Of a stretch of 64,000 bases of DNA, positions 22,339 through 33,526 are shown one piece after another. The notes below the pieces were generated by a model. That model was not told the origin of the DNA, ran no database searches, and worked only from the letters and a program-made list of their open reading frames with translations. The DNA lies in contig CP092868.1 of assembly GCA_030710605.1 (NCBI GenBank), forward strand, positions 31,065,363 through 31,129,362, read 5' to 3'. How positions within the stretch are numbered: the first letter of the stretch is position 1; every line of letters starts with the position of its first letter. The position numbers and the translations under genes are program-made. Source of the stretch: Cordylochernes scorpioides (lineage: Eukaryota > Arthropoda > Arachnida > Pseudoscorpiones > Chernetidae).

Positions 22339-22571
22339 AGACTCTTCATTGGACATGACAACAACAACAATACAGTATACACACCCAAAATAGTGGATAT
22401 TGCTGCTGCTGTGATGGAGATGTATGGAGACATCTGAGGCTCTTCATTGGACACGACAACAACAACAACAATACAGTATATACACCCAAGATAGTGGACA
22501 TTTCTGCTGCTGTGATGGAGATGCATGGAGACATCTGAGACTCTTCTTTGGACACAACAACAACAACAATC
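22281..22571 (+). repeat. Three ~100-bp tandem repeats with AAC tails
   Basis: Units start near 22281, 22379 and 22480. Each has GATAGTGGATATTGCTGCTG, then a LINE-end word GACATCTGAG, CTCTTCATTGGACA and a short run of AAC. Copy 2 has three units at about 39317-39590 with a shorter third. The form suggests short 3'-end copies with AAC tails inserted head to tail. Confidence 0.65.
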
Positions 22572-22831
22572 TACAATCCAAATTGAGAAGACAAGGCTAT
22601 TTATTTTGATCAAAAACCACAACTTATTTACATACAACATAGAGGCAATGCGAGAAAGATACAGAATAATAAAATTTGTAAACGAATTCTGCTGATTAAG
22701 TTAAAAATATTCCCCCATCAATATAACTTCAAAAATGGAGGTAACCTAAACACAAGGTAATAAGACTAAATCCAAATAAATAGTATGTGACATTTAAGAA
22801 ACAGTGTTGTTACTGAAACTTCACACACTAT

Positions 22832-23230
22832 TTATTTAGATTGGCTCTTATTACCTTGTTGTTGTGTCCAATTAAGAGCCTCAGATGTCCCTGGATGAAA
22901 AAGGAGGAGGGGGAGCAGTAACAAACTCACTAAAAAACCTGGGCTCAGCTTGCCCTGCTGATAGTACCCTGTAAGGGCTCCTAATCCAGGGATACAGGAT
23001 GAGCAGTGTTTGTACTCCATGTTAGGAGCGGCTGCACATGGCACCTGTTCCTCATGTCAGAGGCGACCATTTCTTTTGGAGCTAAGTCGGCCTGCCACTG
23101 AGTTGTGTTCCCAGTCTTAATGACCAAGGGAGACGCCTTCTACTTCACCTAGTCATGATGGTTGTCAAACAGACACCATCAAAGGTCACAACTTGATGCC
23201 CAAATATGATTGAATGGAGATAAGAAAGAA
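22832..23230 (-). repeat. Dispersed LINE-tail module
   Basis: It shares the GGAGCCCTTACAGGGTACTA block with 6770-6790, 39888-40103 and 41913-42122. The minus-strand frame reads EYKHCSSCIPGLGALTGYY to GTSEALNWTQQQ before an AAC tail. Its high-coordinate end is followed by a second LINE 3' UTR (GGAGATAAGAAAGAAG near 23217). Confidence 0.5.
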
Positions 23231-23722
23231 GAAGACGATGTCCCTGTGCATCTCTATCACAGCAGTCACATTATTAGCTTGTGTTTCTAACATAAAGTTT
23301 ATAAAGACTCATAAATAAAATATTTGATCTTATAAATAAGTGTTATTTGCTTAATTCATTACATTACATTCTGGTGAAGATGCTGGGTAGATTAGGAAAG
23401 ACAAATTGAAGATCGCAGAGCAGACCTTGAAGCTATGGTAATTCTGTGATCTATATTTTCAGCTACTGACTCCAGGATTCCACCACTTCAGGTTGGGCTC
23501 GGTGGAGTGGAGGACCCGCTCATCGCCTGGAGGAGAACACTCGCATGCCGAGGATGCCTCCCCTCATCCTCTATTATATAAATTTTTGTACATATTTCAA
23601 TTTTCCTATTTATTATTATATTATTTTACTATTATAACTCTCTCTGAGTGTAAATATTGACATGATGTCAATAAAAGTTATTTTAATTGTCAATTGTCAC
23701 TATGTCAAAACCAAGACTTCCC

Positions 23723-23876
23723 TCCAAGACGACGATGTGCCTATAGATGATATGACGACTGCTGCTTTTTATGCCACAAGGATGTCAAAATACAAGGGAC
23801 TAAGTTCCAAGACTCAGAGGGAATCCATGGAAAAACATGTCCGATCCATGTCAGTAGCAACAAAATTACAAGCAGT
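23723..23876 (+). CDS. Exon-like segment with good donor, unrecognised
   Basis: The frame reads DDVPIDDMTTAAFYATRMSK and then SKTQRESMEKHVRSMSVATKLQA, ending at GCA/GTGAGT, a near-consensus donor. A possible acceptor is CTCCAAG at about 23724. Copy 2 (40770-40928) keeps the frame with conservative changes (LSS to QSS, SME to SLE), suggesting coding constraint. Family unknown. Confidence 0.4.
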
Positions 23877-23968
23877 GAGTCACAGCTCTCATAGGGAATG
23901 TAGCGAAACTTTTATCATTTTATAAACATTTTATTCATTTTGATATTTATATTTAGCTACTCGGTATA

Positions 23969-24193
23969 ATTGATAAGGCACAATTTGGATTATAGATTAT
24001 AAAACAAGGTAATAAGACCAAATCCAAATAAATAGTGTGTGACGTTTCGGTAACAATGCTGTTACCATCTTCAGACAAAAGTACTGAATGAGAAATTTTA
24101 CCACTGGTACTTTTGCCTGAAGATGGTAAAAACGCTGTTACAGAAACGTCACACACTATTTATTTATTTGGATTTGGTCTTATTACCTTGTGT
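23969..24193. mobile_element. Family F element, 11-bp TSD, end of copy 1
   Basis: TACTCGGTATA (23958-23968) and TACTCTGTATA (24194-24204) flank it with one mismatch; copy 2's left flank has the matching T. Both hammerhead-like cores are present but altered. Homology between the direct duplicates stops at this element. Confidence 0.6.
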
Positions 24194-24334
24194 TACTCTG
24201 TATACTTTCCTCATTGTCTCTCTTGTATTTTATAAATGTTAGTTTGTGCCTTAAACAAATTGCTGTGACAGCCTAAATTTTGTCTTTCCTACGTGATATT
24301 GTTATTATTTATTTGGGTGAGATACTTATTTCTG

Positions 24335-24650
24335 TGTTGTTGTTGTTGTTTCTTATCCCCTTGTGTAAAGATTACACGAATTCCATGAGTTCATGCTCCT
24401 CGAGCTGTTTTATGATGAGCAGCGGCCTCTCCCAAAGGTCCTGTTTAGTGCATCTAATGCAAGCCAAAATGTGTTCTGGAGCTGCAGGTGCCAAGCTACA
24501 TTTTGGGCAAGTGGGGTAGATTTTGTTATTATTTTCTATCTTCAATGGCTTGAGATGGCCTGTTCTAAATCTTGTTAGTGTTGTTTGATGCTGTCTATTT
24601 CTGATGTTCAGAGCTCCTCCTGGGTTCACTCCACTGTACCAACTGTGTAT
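24335..24650 (-). mobile_element. LINE 3' fragment, AAC tail
   Basis: Same C-terminal zinc motif as at 15024 (CPKCSLAPAAPEHILACIRC), extended upstream by NPGGALNIRNRQHQTTLTRF. Tail complement GTTGTTGTTGTTTC at 24335. The nearest match is the opposite-strand copy 41430-41741. Confidence 0.75.
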
Positions 24651-24686
24651 TTATATTTATATTTCTGTGTACTATCAGTGATTGGA

Positions 24687-24786
24687 NNNNNNNNNNNNNN
24701 NNNNNNNNNNNNNNNNNNNNNNNNNNNNNNNNNNNNNNNNNNNNNNNNNNNNNNNNNNNNNNNNNNNNNNNNNNNNNNNNNNNNNN
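24687..24786. other. Assembly gap (100 N)
   Basis: Exactly 100 N, ending the middle contig. Confidence 0.98.
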
Positions 24787-25299
24787 AAGAAACTTGATCT
24801 CATCAAGTAAGGCCTCAACTTTTTTCGGTATAAAATATGAAAACTATAAAATAAAAGTATCTTACCATGTATAAAAGTTATTATTAAAATTAAAATATAT
24901 ATATATAAAAAAGTTTAGAACTAATTTAGCAAGAAGCGGAAAGTAAACACTTTTGAAAGTGTTGTATCCGCTGTTGAAAGTAAATACTTTTACTCTGTTG
25001 AATTTTTTTTGTATTTTATCGATAACAGCAAAGTTATGTATTTTAAAGTTAGGAAAAATATTTGATGTTAAGCAAAACCTGCTCCATCTCGTTTTACATA
25101 AATGTTGAAAATTTGGTCGAAATTGATGCATTGTAACGAAAGTTTTTAGTGATGTACTCTTATGAAATTTGCATTTTATTAATATAGATTATAAGTTATA
25201 TACAAAATTAGGAATAAAAGGAGGTGAAGAGATGGGCTGGTTTGACAATGAAGAATGCTCGAAGTCCTCTTCTTTCTTGTCGAGGCAGCTTCATCATTG
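24787..25299. other. AT-rich stretch without a supportable gene
   Basis: An 89-codon minus-strand frame (24862-25131) is rich in Phe, Asn and Lys as expected from AT-rich DNA, and has no recognised motif. Confidence 0.4.
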
Positions 25300-25319
25300 T
25301 CCACCAGCTTTCTATTTGG

Positions 25320-25446
25320 TTCTGTGGGTGAACTTTGTGGAGGCCCCAGGAGTGGCCTCTACACATACTACACCATCTGTGTTGTTATAGGCCTTCAGCT
25401 CCATTTGTCTGCCACATTCTGGGCATGTCCTTTCACCTGCGGAGAC
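25320..25446 (-). pseudogene. Merlin zinc-ribbon fragment
   Basis: The minus strand reads TCPECGRQMELKAYNNTDGVV, matching the array's TCPHCGRDMELKSYTNTDHVV position for position. It is an N-terminal relic from a third Merlin lineage, breaking off before the helix-turn-helix region. Confidence 0.55.
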
Positions 25447-25476
25447 ATACATTGAGAATATAAACCTTTATAACTA

Positions 25477-26160
25477 TTATTGAATATATAATATACATAA
25501 GTAGGTTTCGCTCTGGGTGGGTCCTCTTTCGGTCTGGCTAACTCTTCTGTCCTCCCTCCTCTTCCTTCTGTTCCTCTTCTTGCTCGCCTTCTCGCTGTTC
25601 CTACTCTGAACAGGCTGTTTAGGGGGGGATGGCAGAACAACCATTTCCGTGTCACCAGTCGGTATTTGGGCCGGGTCTCCCTCTTCTTCAGGGCAGTTAC
25701 TCCAGGCCCGTGCCCTTGCAGGATCCTCTGTCTTCTCGTGGTGTGGCGTTTCTCGTCTTGGGAGGACTGGGGAAGCGTCATTGGGAGGACATACATCAAC
25801 CTCACCTAGTTTCAGCGACTCTAAGAGAGCCGCCGCCACTCTTCTCTGTATGCCACTCTTCAAGGTAGGGGGGTCGGACTGAGTTTCTTTCCCTCTAGGT
25901 TCCTCTTTTCCATCCGAAGGAGCTCAAGCTCTAAAAGAGCAGCCCTATGTTTCTTGAGGAGCTTATCCAAAGCATTGCTCGAGGATGTTCGGATGAACAT
26001 TTCCATTCTTCCTCCCTCGATGTATAGTGTCTAGGGAGTCCTGGAAAGCCTCAGTAAGCTCCTTCAGCTCCGAGCTCTTCTTCTGCGGGGTCAATGCCTG
26101 ATTTAGAAATTCGTTCATTTCATTCAGTTCGTTGAGGTATCCAGCTTGGGTGGCATCCAT
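25477..26160 (-). pseudogene. Retroelement ORF1-like protein (frameshifted)
   Basis: From 26160 a frame begins with Met and reads LNELNEMNEFLNQAL, a leucine/glutamate-rich helical segment. After a frameshift near 25963 it continues through RRVAAALLESLKLGEVDV, a proline-rich acidic linker and a strongly basic KKRNRRKRREDRR patch. Helix, linker and basic tail suit a LINE ORF1 or Gag-like RNA-binding protein. No zinc knuckle is present. Assignment is by composition only. Confidence 0.4.
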
Positions 26161-26489
26161 CGCTACCCCCTGACTCCTTGACTAATGGGTCGATTCTAGG
26201 GCCTCCAATCCCGGTACATATTTTCAATCCCGGGATTGAAAAACATTTTCGTCTTTCTACGCCAAGAGGTATATTGTTTTGTTCGTTATATTTTTAATTT
26301 TTTCTTTTATATAGTGCCAATGACGTGGCACTTACTTCGATGAAAACAACCTGAAAGCCATATATTTTGCGCTTGCTTATGAACTAAATCATTGCTTTTG
26401 GGTTACAGTTTGAAATTATCTGTCAATTACTGTACACACATCTGGAAAAAAATACTGTTCTTGGAACTCTTAGACCACATCTCTTAATG

Positions 26490-26719
26490 CAGTGTTGGGC
26501 AGTAATCCATTCAAAGTAATACATTACCTTGTAATTACGATTACTTTGCAAAAAAAATAATTGCATTAGAATGTAAACATAATTACTCATAATTCTATAT
26601 ATAATGATAGCAATTGTGATTAAAATCACTTGTAATTGTAATTATAGCAAATGTAATCATGATTATTTGCAATTGTTATTATAGAAAATGTAATCATTAT
26701 TGCATTTTGCCCAACTATG
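26490..26719. mobile_element. hAT-like MITE with 8-bp TSD
   Basis: Ends CAGTGTTGGGCAGTAAT and TGCCCAACTATG are imperfect inverted repeats. TCTTAATG (26482-26489) and TATTAATG (26720-26727) form an 8-bp duplication with one mismatch. The interior is runs of TAATTAC/TGTAATCA. Confidence 0.65.
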
Positions 26720-26727
26720 TATTAATG

Positions 26728-27150
26728 TTTAGAAAGACAGCACCGTTTTAAAAACCATGAATTACTTTATTTTAAGGATAAAAATTCAATTTTGAGAAAG
26801 ATTTGAGCGTAGGAAAGATAATTTGTCAAGAGTGTCATCGTGCAAACTAGAATGTATCTTATTGCATAGGTATCCAGAGGAGAAGAAGACTCTTTCCGAT
26901 TCCACAGACGTTGGAGGATGTATATTGGAGGATACATATGTACATAGTCGCCAGCTCCAGGGGATCTCGTGGCTGCTTCCTCAGCTCTACTAGTGGACTT
27001 TTAGGGTACTCCCGCTGTGTTAGATTCTCCTTCTGGACAGCAAAACTTCGGAAAGGTTACTGTGCATATTATATATGATGTTTACATCATTGTTGGGTTG
27101 TTATGGTAAAATGGACCCAACAAAGATAAAGAACGAGGAGAGATACCCAG
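26728..27150. other. No gene seen
   Basis: Unique sequence; includes a duplicated TGGAGGAT word near 26912 and 26928. Nothing recognisable. Confidence 0.4.
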
Positions 27151-27223
27151 GTTCTTGTAGATTGTAGGGTTCGCGGTGATGAATTCCTCCTCTCATGTGT
27201 CCCAGAAGGATTTGCAAAGATGG

Positions 27224-27796
27224 TTAAAAAGGGTATGGCGTGAGGCTAGTTTCAGGATCTCCATCAGGGAGGTCCTTGTAGCCTAGCACTTTAGAGCCCC
27301 TAGACTTCAGGATTGGAGAGCTGAAGGCTCTCGCCTCATGTTTGTCAGGAAGGCCCTTGGCACAGCAGTTGGTGCACTTGGAGGTGCGCGGGTTCTCCAG
27401 GGAGAGGAGCAGGCACGACCCTCGTGTCCTTCTTGGCACAGCAGTTGGTGCACTTGGAGGTGCGCGGGTTCTCCAGGGAGAGGAGCAGGCACAACCCTCG
27501 TGTCCTTCTTGGCACAGCATTTGGTGCACTTGAAGGTGCGCGGGTTCTCCAGGGAGAGGAGCAGGCACGACCCTCGTGTCCTTCTTCGCTGCAGTGGAAG
27601 CACTTGGCAGTCCTGGAGCATTGAGCCGAGTTGTTGCCGAAGCCACAGTAGCGGACATCTCTTTGAAGTTGAGGATAACTCCATCAACTACTATCCTTCT
27701 GCGCACACCCAGGGCTCTACAGGTCCACCTCGATGAAGGCTGTGCAGGTCCCGTTCCTTGTTGCAGAGCGGTGAGCCACACGCACCACCTTGTCAC
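27224..27796 (-). pseudogene. Zinc-knuckle ORF1 fragment with internal repeats
   Basis: Same element as 10391-10642, but the segment coding the cysteine group is repeated, so successive repeats fall in different frames. The terminal CTNCCAKGLPDKH is intact. A long open frame survives by chance because the G+C-rich repeat lacks stops. Confidence 0.55.
27361..27588. repeat. 76-bp tandem repeat, three units
   Basis: CACAGCAGTTGGTGCAC begins at 27361 and 27437, and its variant CACAGCATTTGGTGCAC at 27513. Copy 1 has a single unit at this place (10468). Confidence 0.85.
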
Positions 27797-28779
27797 CAGA
27801 ACTGACGGCAGGAGTTGTCAGGAAGGTTTCTTCAATGGTAAAGTTGGTGTGGAAAGATCTCCTTCTGCTGGCGGACCATTATGCCATCCAACTTACAACT
27901 ACAATTAATACTTTTTTACAATTTTAAAACCAATGTGTAGATTACTATTTTCAGAATCATGGAATTGATTTAAATCCAATAATTTTTAGGGTTTTCTAAA
28001 TGAAGTTGTTGAAGGGATGGACTCCCCAAGACTTAACTTCCATTTTTTTGGGATTTGTTTGAAGCAATGTCAAGAGAAAGGACTTCTCAAGACAAGAGCT
28101 TCAGATATGCTAAATAAAGGAATATTGATGAAACAAAGATGGGGATGTAATATTCAGATGGTTTATTTGGTGCAGTGTCGTGGTCCAGTCCAGGAAGGTC
28201 ATGATGTTTGGGGTCTCACTGTGCCGGTTGTAGGAGGGGTTGGAGCTATAACTGGACATTTCTAAATCGCCAGGTGAAAATCCAAACAGGACGAAGATTA
28301 ATATATTTCTGGCATGTTGTATTTAACACATTGCTGTGAAACGGTGGTCAATGGTCAAATACAATTTATACCCTTCATCTCAGTGATGCCGTTTCTCTGA
28401 TAAAAAAAAAATAATACTTTTTAATGGTCACATGTAATATCGGTTGTCTACTTGTTGACACATAACAATATATTAGAATTTGACAAAGAAATTATACAAT
28501 AATATTTGGAATTTTATTAACAAATATATGGGTTGTTGCTATTGAAGTCAGTCAAGGAAAGGACTTCCAAACACTGACTTCTTAAAGAAAATCTATTACC
28601 ATATTGGATATTTGACTCTATCATTCAATTTTGATCATTTTGATTTTATGATGCAAATAAAATATAAGTGGAATAGGCCTATTGGGGAACCGCCACTATA
28701 AAAAAAAAGGTAACGCATTCAATATGCAGGTACCTCCTGGGTGAATGTGGAAATCCTGCTGATGATCTCTCTCTCTTTC

Positions 28780-28882
28780 TGCAACAGCAACCACCCGACC
28801 TGCAGGGCTACTGGCTCTTCGGTCAAGGGCTGGATGACAACGCCATCCTCGCATCTGCCAAGTCATCAATACACAGGTTCTT
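28780..28882 (+). CDS. Exon-like segment, copy of 11761-11862
   Basis: It has the same acceptor and start of frame (LQGYWLFGQ). Here GAACTGGCTGACGACACC has changed to GGGCTGGATGACAAC, a net 6-base in-frame loss, so the frame stays open. Confidence 0.3.
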
Positions 28883-29321
28883 TCTGAGCCTTGAGATGAG
28901 GGGAGAATGTGACTTAATGTCTGGAGGAGGACTCTCTGTCGTTGTTTCCGGGATTTTACTGTATATAGTTTACTCAACAGCAACAACAACAAAAAGGCTT
29001 TTATTAGACCCCATTGCCCTGTATGGATTAGCCATACAACAACAAAATAATACAGTAATTTTCCTCCCTTTCCCCATGTGCACGTGAGCCTTTGTTTGAA
29101 AAGGGATTTATTTACACATCTGTTCTAGAACTTTCCTCATTACCTATTTCTATTGCTATATTTTTCTTTTCTGAAATAGTTCTCAGCGTCTTCAGTGGGT
29201 TGCTAAGTTTCCAGAAGGTGTTTTTAAGAGTTTTTTCTCTTTCTTCACCTAAATATTTGCATTCTATGATATAGTGGGAGATTTCATCAGATATAATTTA
29301 CTCTTTTATCTTTTTCATATA

Positions 29322-29498
29322 CAGTTAAACCTGTCTATATCGCCCCTTATTAGGACTCACCAAAATAGGGTGTTATATAGAGGGGGTGCTATAGACAGGT
29401 CACTTTTAATGTAAAATGTTTACATTTCAATGTTTAAAATCGGGTGCTATAGAGAGGAAGGCGCTATTTAGAGGGGGCGCTATAGACAGGTTTAACTG
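29322..29498. mobile_element. MITE B
   Basis: Ends as at 12313; TA-flanked. It sits in the same relative place as the copy-1 element. Confidence 0.75.
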
Positions 29499-29655
29499 TA
29501 TGTATATTTTAATTATCTCTCTTTTTTATAATACAACCATTAACTTGTGTATGATGTGAATAAAATATTTTTAAATCTCAAATCTCTCTCTCTCTTTACA
29601 GAAGGTTGAGGATATGTTTAAGGTACTAGACGCTGACTCCTTCTGGAACCCCTAT

Positions 29656-30515
29656 TGTTAAGAATGGTTGGGGAAATCGGCTCTAGATGGCGTGCGCCAT
29701 GGGATGCGCCGCAGAGTACACCACAGAGTGCACCCACGTGACATTTTTCGACTATATAAAAGAGGGTATTTGAACGGAAAGTAGGATATAGTAGCGGAGA
29801 GGACAGGGCATAGTCTCGACGTGGAGAAGGTATCAGATCGGAGTTGGGTGTGTGGCTGAAGGTGGATCAAGGATAGTTTTTTTTTTTTGCTTATCCCTAG
29901 TACACGTGGTACAGGCCATGATAATCATGGTGGGTAGTTAGCAACTGCTTTTTTACTGTAAGCGCACCACATGTCTACACATGTGAAAAGCAGTTCGACT
30001 TTGCACTTACAAATGTGCCAGAGCCCCGTTTGGTTACTTGCACTCGCTGGTGGGGTTGGACTTTTGCAAGAATCGGGGGGCCATTGGAGCATTTTTAAAA
30101 TTTTTTTTTTAAACAGAAAAAAGTGTCCAATGCGGGATACGAACCCGGGTCGTAGTGGTCGAAAACTAAACAGTTTAACCAGCCTTCCACCGACCCCCCA
30201 AGGATAAAGTTAAAGTTTGAAGAAGAAGAAGTTAAAGTTTAAAAGAAGAAGAAGTTAAAGAGAGTTTGAATAAGTTAAATTTTAAAAGAAGAAGTTCTCA
30301 AAGAAGTTAAAGTCAAAGAAGATAGTCAAAGAAGATAAAGTCAAAGAAGATAAAGTCAAAGAGGCATAGTGGAATGTACATATGTAAATAAACCATTTTA
30401 AGATTTGCAAATAAGAAAATAAAAGTTCAATATTATTAGAAAGGCTGAGAGTGATCTTTCTCTAAGATTTTAATGACTGGTAGTTATTCTTAGAAACAAC
30501 ACAAAAGACTTAACA
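29656..30515. mobile_element. Solo LTR, copy-2-specific, with 5-bp TSD
   Basis: It begins TGTTAAG and ends CTTAACA, flanked by CCTAT at 29651-29655 and 30516-30520. A TATA box (CTATATAAAAGAGGG) lies at about 29752. No internal coding remains, so recombination between two LTRs left a solo LTR, probably Ty3/Gypsy type. It interrupts the exon-like piece at about 29640. It carries a nested SINE. Confidence 0.85.
29876..30199 (-). mobile_element. SINE nested in the solo LTR
   Basis: Minus-strand copy of the tRNA-derived SINE, with poly-A complement at 29876 and head at 30199; AAGGATA at 29869-29875 and 30200-30206 is its TSD. It is younger than the LTR. Confidence 0.8.
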
Positions 30516-30620
30516 CCTATATAGGGATTTTTATAGGTGCGAAATAGAGTTGGCTGTTGTATGTCTAACTAAGAGGGAGGATGTTCCCGAGTTTCTCTCA
30601 CCCTATTGATTTAGGTAATA

Positions 30621-30781
30621 CAGTAGAACCTCCCTTTAGCGGACACCTCTCTACAAAGGACAGTTTTTCACATTTGCAAAATTAACATTTTTACTATTTA
30701 GCAACTCTCCGGTAAGAGGACACCTCCTCCTAAAGAACACTTTGGCTCTGCAATTAGGTCCTTTACAGGGAGATTCTACTG
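30621..30781. mobile_element. MITE A
   Basis: CAGTAGAACCTCCC to GAGATTCTACTG; orthologous to 12736. Confidence 0.75.
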
Positions 30782-31107
30782 TATAATCTTTTTTTCCAGA
30801 GCAGAATATGTAAATTAGCCCATTGAGTTAATTTGCATATTAAAAGAATCAGGACATTCTTCTCTAAACCTAACTTGGCAGTTTTATAAAGAATATATAA
30901 AATATTGTAGAGAAAACAAATAAAAACACACAAATTAAACCCACATTTTATTTAATAGATAATTGCATATTTCAAATAACAATAAATGATAATTGTCAAA
31001 GCAAATCATAGCTATTTTTGGTAGCCAGTAGCAGTGCTTTTGTCAATAGTTTATTTAGTCCTCTTTTTTTAATGATCTTCAAAACAAGCTGCTATCAAAG
31101 TAGAATA

Positions 31108-31263
31108 CAGTAGAACCTCCATGAGAGGACACCCCTCTCTATAAAGGCCAGTTTTTATCACCAAAATGACAATTTTTACAATTTAGAAACTTTCTGGTAA
31201 GAGGACACCTCTCTCTAAAGGACACTGCAACTTGGTGCTGTCCTTTACAGAGAGGTTCAATTG
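31108..31263. mobile_element. MITE A, diverged
   Basis: Orthologous to 13232. From here to 32500 (SINE 3' fragment at 31577, then AT-rich sequence) no gene is seen. Confidence 0.7.
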
Positions 31264-32345
31264 TATTAAAGAAAATAGATTCTGCTTGATTAGGTAATTC
31301 CTTGGGGTCTCAGCTGGAGATTTAACTCCAATGATATTCACTGCAGCTAGAAGCCAAGGTTGGTGAGATTTCTTCACCACTCTTCCTTTCTTTTTCAAGT
31401 TAAATTAAACCATCTTATAAGCCCTTAGTCTTTCCTATCAGCCCAGTTTGGGGCTCTAGTTTCTAATTTATTGAGCATAAACTTTGATCCACTTAAGGCT
31501 GAAAATGAATTTTCTCTCAGTTAAAAAAAAATTCATTTTTATACACTTTCAGGTAGAAGATTTCAATATTCACTTCACTATCCACCATGATTTTCATGGC
31601 ATGTACCACGTTTACTAGGGATACGCAAATATATATATATATATTTCAAGCAATTTTGCCATTAACTTAATTAAGATTGGCACAAATAGCTTCCTTGTGT
31701 AAAGGATAATCATTCAGTAACCTGAAGGAGTCAGATGCCTCAAATGTATCACCTTTAAAGTGTAGCTTGCATATCATATGGCCAGACAGCTGAAAGAGAT
31801 ATGCACCATTATTTATTGAAAATAAATTGATATCTGAAAAAAACATTTTTTTGATGCTCAATAAATTAGGCTTTTTATTGAAGGCAAAGTTCATTGATTT
31901 AAAAATTTGATGCTTCTTAAAGGGTTAAAACATCTGTCTGTGTATGAATACTTGCATACCATATGGGCGGAAGCTGAAAGAAATATTCATTGTCATTTAT
32001 AAAAAATAAATTGGTACCTTAAAAAAACATTTTGATGCTCAATAAAAATAGGCTTTTTATTAAGGGCAAAGTGCATTGATTTAAAGAATTGATATTTCTC
32101 GAAGGGTTAAAACATCCGCAGCACCTGAGTGTCAAGAGATTGTTTCAATATTAGACTATCATTATTATATCCTTCATATCTATGCTAGCCTAAAATCCAG
32201 CTGTTGAAGCCAGCTGTAAAAAGCAACACCTAACATGGTATATATATAGAATGCCATAGTAAAACCAAGCTGCAGTGCTATTCTAAAAGAACAACCGTAT
32301 GAAGGCTCTGTGTGCTTAACATTGTGAAGTTGCAGCAAAGTCTCA

Positions 32346-32492
<147 letters not shown>

Positions 32493-32514
32493 CTACCTAT
32501 TAGACAATTAACAT

Positions 32515-32737
32515 GTTGTTGTTTCTTATCCCCTTGTGTAAAGATTACACGAATTCCATGAATTCATGCTCCTCGAGCTGTTTTATGATAAGCAGCGGCT
32601 TCTCCCAAAGGTCCTGTTTAGTGCATCTAATGCAAGTCAAAATGTGTTCTGGAGTTGCAGGTGCCAAGCTACATTTTGGGCAAGTGGGGAAGATTTTGTA
32701 ATTATTTTCTATCTTCAATGGCTTGAGATGGCCTGTT
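32515..32737 (-). mobile_element. LINE 3' fragment with 12-bp TSD
   Basis: GACAATTAACAT flanks it exactly (32503-32514, 32738-32749). It encodes CPKCSLAPATPEHILTCIRC and a stop after EFV, with an AAC-type tail. It shows that this LINE family makes TSDs of the same length as family F. Confidence 0.85.
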
Positions 32738-32829
32738 GACAATTAACATAATTTTATTGGCATCTTGTCAATACATACAAAAGTACACAGTCTACAGTCA
32801 CTATTTTAAAGAAGAAAAATAGATATTAA

Positions 32830-33150
32830 TATATACAGTTATCAGCGTCATAATCAATTCTTTCTTAGTCAATTCTGTCACCGTTTGCTTTTGTGAATGG
32901 AATAAATACCCAAATATGGCCATTTCTCATAACCATCAGTGGTTCAGTGGTAGAATGCTCGCCTGCCACGCGGGCGGCCCAGGTTCGATTCCCGGCCGAT
33001 GCATTTTTTTTTTTTTACAATTTTTAAAACTCATTTATATATTATACAAGAATGACATCCACGGCGCCAATTTATAATTGTAACGAATAGTATTTGAATA
33101 AAATCATTTAATCGGGTAAAACCCGGGCGTTGCCCGGGCCATTCGGCTAG
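32830..33150 (+). mobile_element. Helitron-like sequence carrying a tRNA-Gly-like gene
   Basis: The 3' end is ACCCGGGCGTTGCCCGGGC hairpin, then CTAG (33147-33150) before T. It occupies the same site as Helitron 15295-15786 in copy 1, but apart from the last ~35 bases the contents differ. The 5' end is uncertain. Confidence 0.5.
32933..33003 (+). tRNA. tRNA-Gly(GCC)-like, possibly pseudogene
   Basis: Box A region TGGTTCAGTGGTAGAAT, anticodon arm CTCGC-CTGCCAC-GCGGG with anticodon GCC, B box GGTTCGATTCC, discriminator A, then a long T run (33004-33016) serving as Pol III terminator. The acceptor stem has C-C and A-C mismatches at pairs 1:72 and 6:67 and the T stem one A-C mismatch. Absent from copy 1. 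A weakened gene or pseudogene carried by a mobile element. Confidence 0.65.
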
Positions 33151-33526
33151 TAAATAAATATAAAGCATATATTGGATCTAAATTTATTATTCAACCAATA
33201 TTTCTAGAGGAAAAACGCCCATCTTTATCAAGGTTTTTCTTTGATTTAAACTAAATCATGTGGGTATGTGATCCACTCATGCTATAAAATAATCATATAT
33301 ATATATGCATGATACTATGTACAACGAATATGGCGCCTCTGTCACCGCTGCAGAGTTTGGTGAAGAATCGCCAGCGGGTCTCCAGCGACACCACCCCTAT
33401 TAGAGCTGCCACATTTTTATTAAAATTCTACATTTTGATCTGATATTTAGTCCATATAGATTTTTCAGCAATGCTTCACACAGAAGTGGTTTTGATCCAA
33501 ATTACAATAGAAGGAATCACAGGATA

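Noticed and set aside
24862..25131. 89-codon frame as a gene
   Set aside because: Composition is that of AT-rich DNA, with no motif, no conserved copy and no splice or start context.
27338..27736. Plus-strand frames over the 76-bp repeats
   Set aside because: Open because the repeat lacks stops in several frames; no recognisable protein features.
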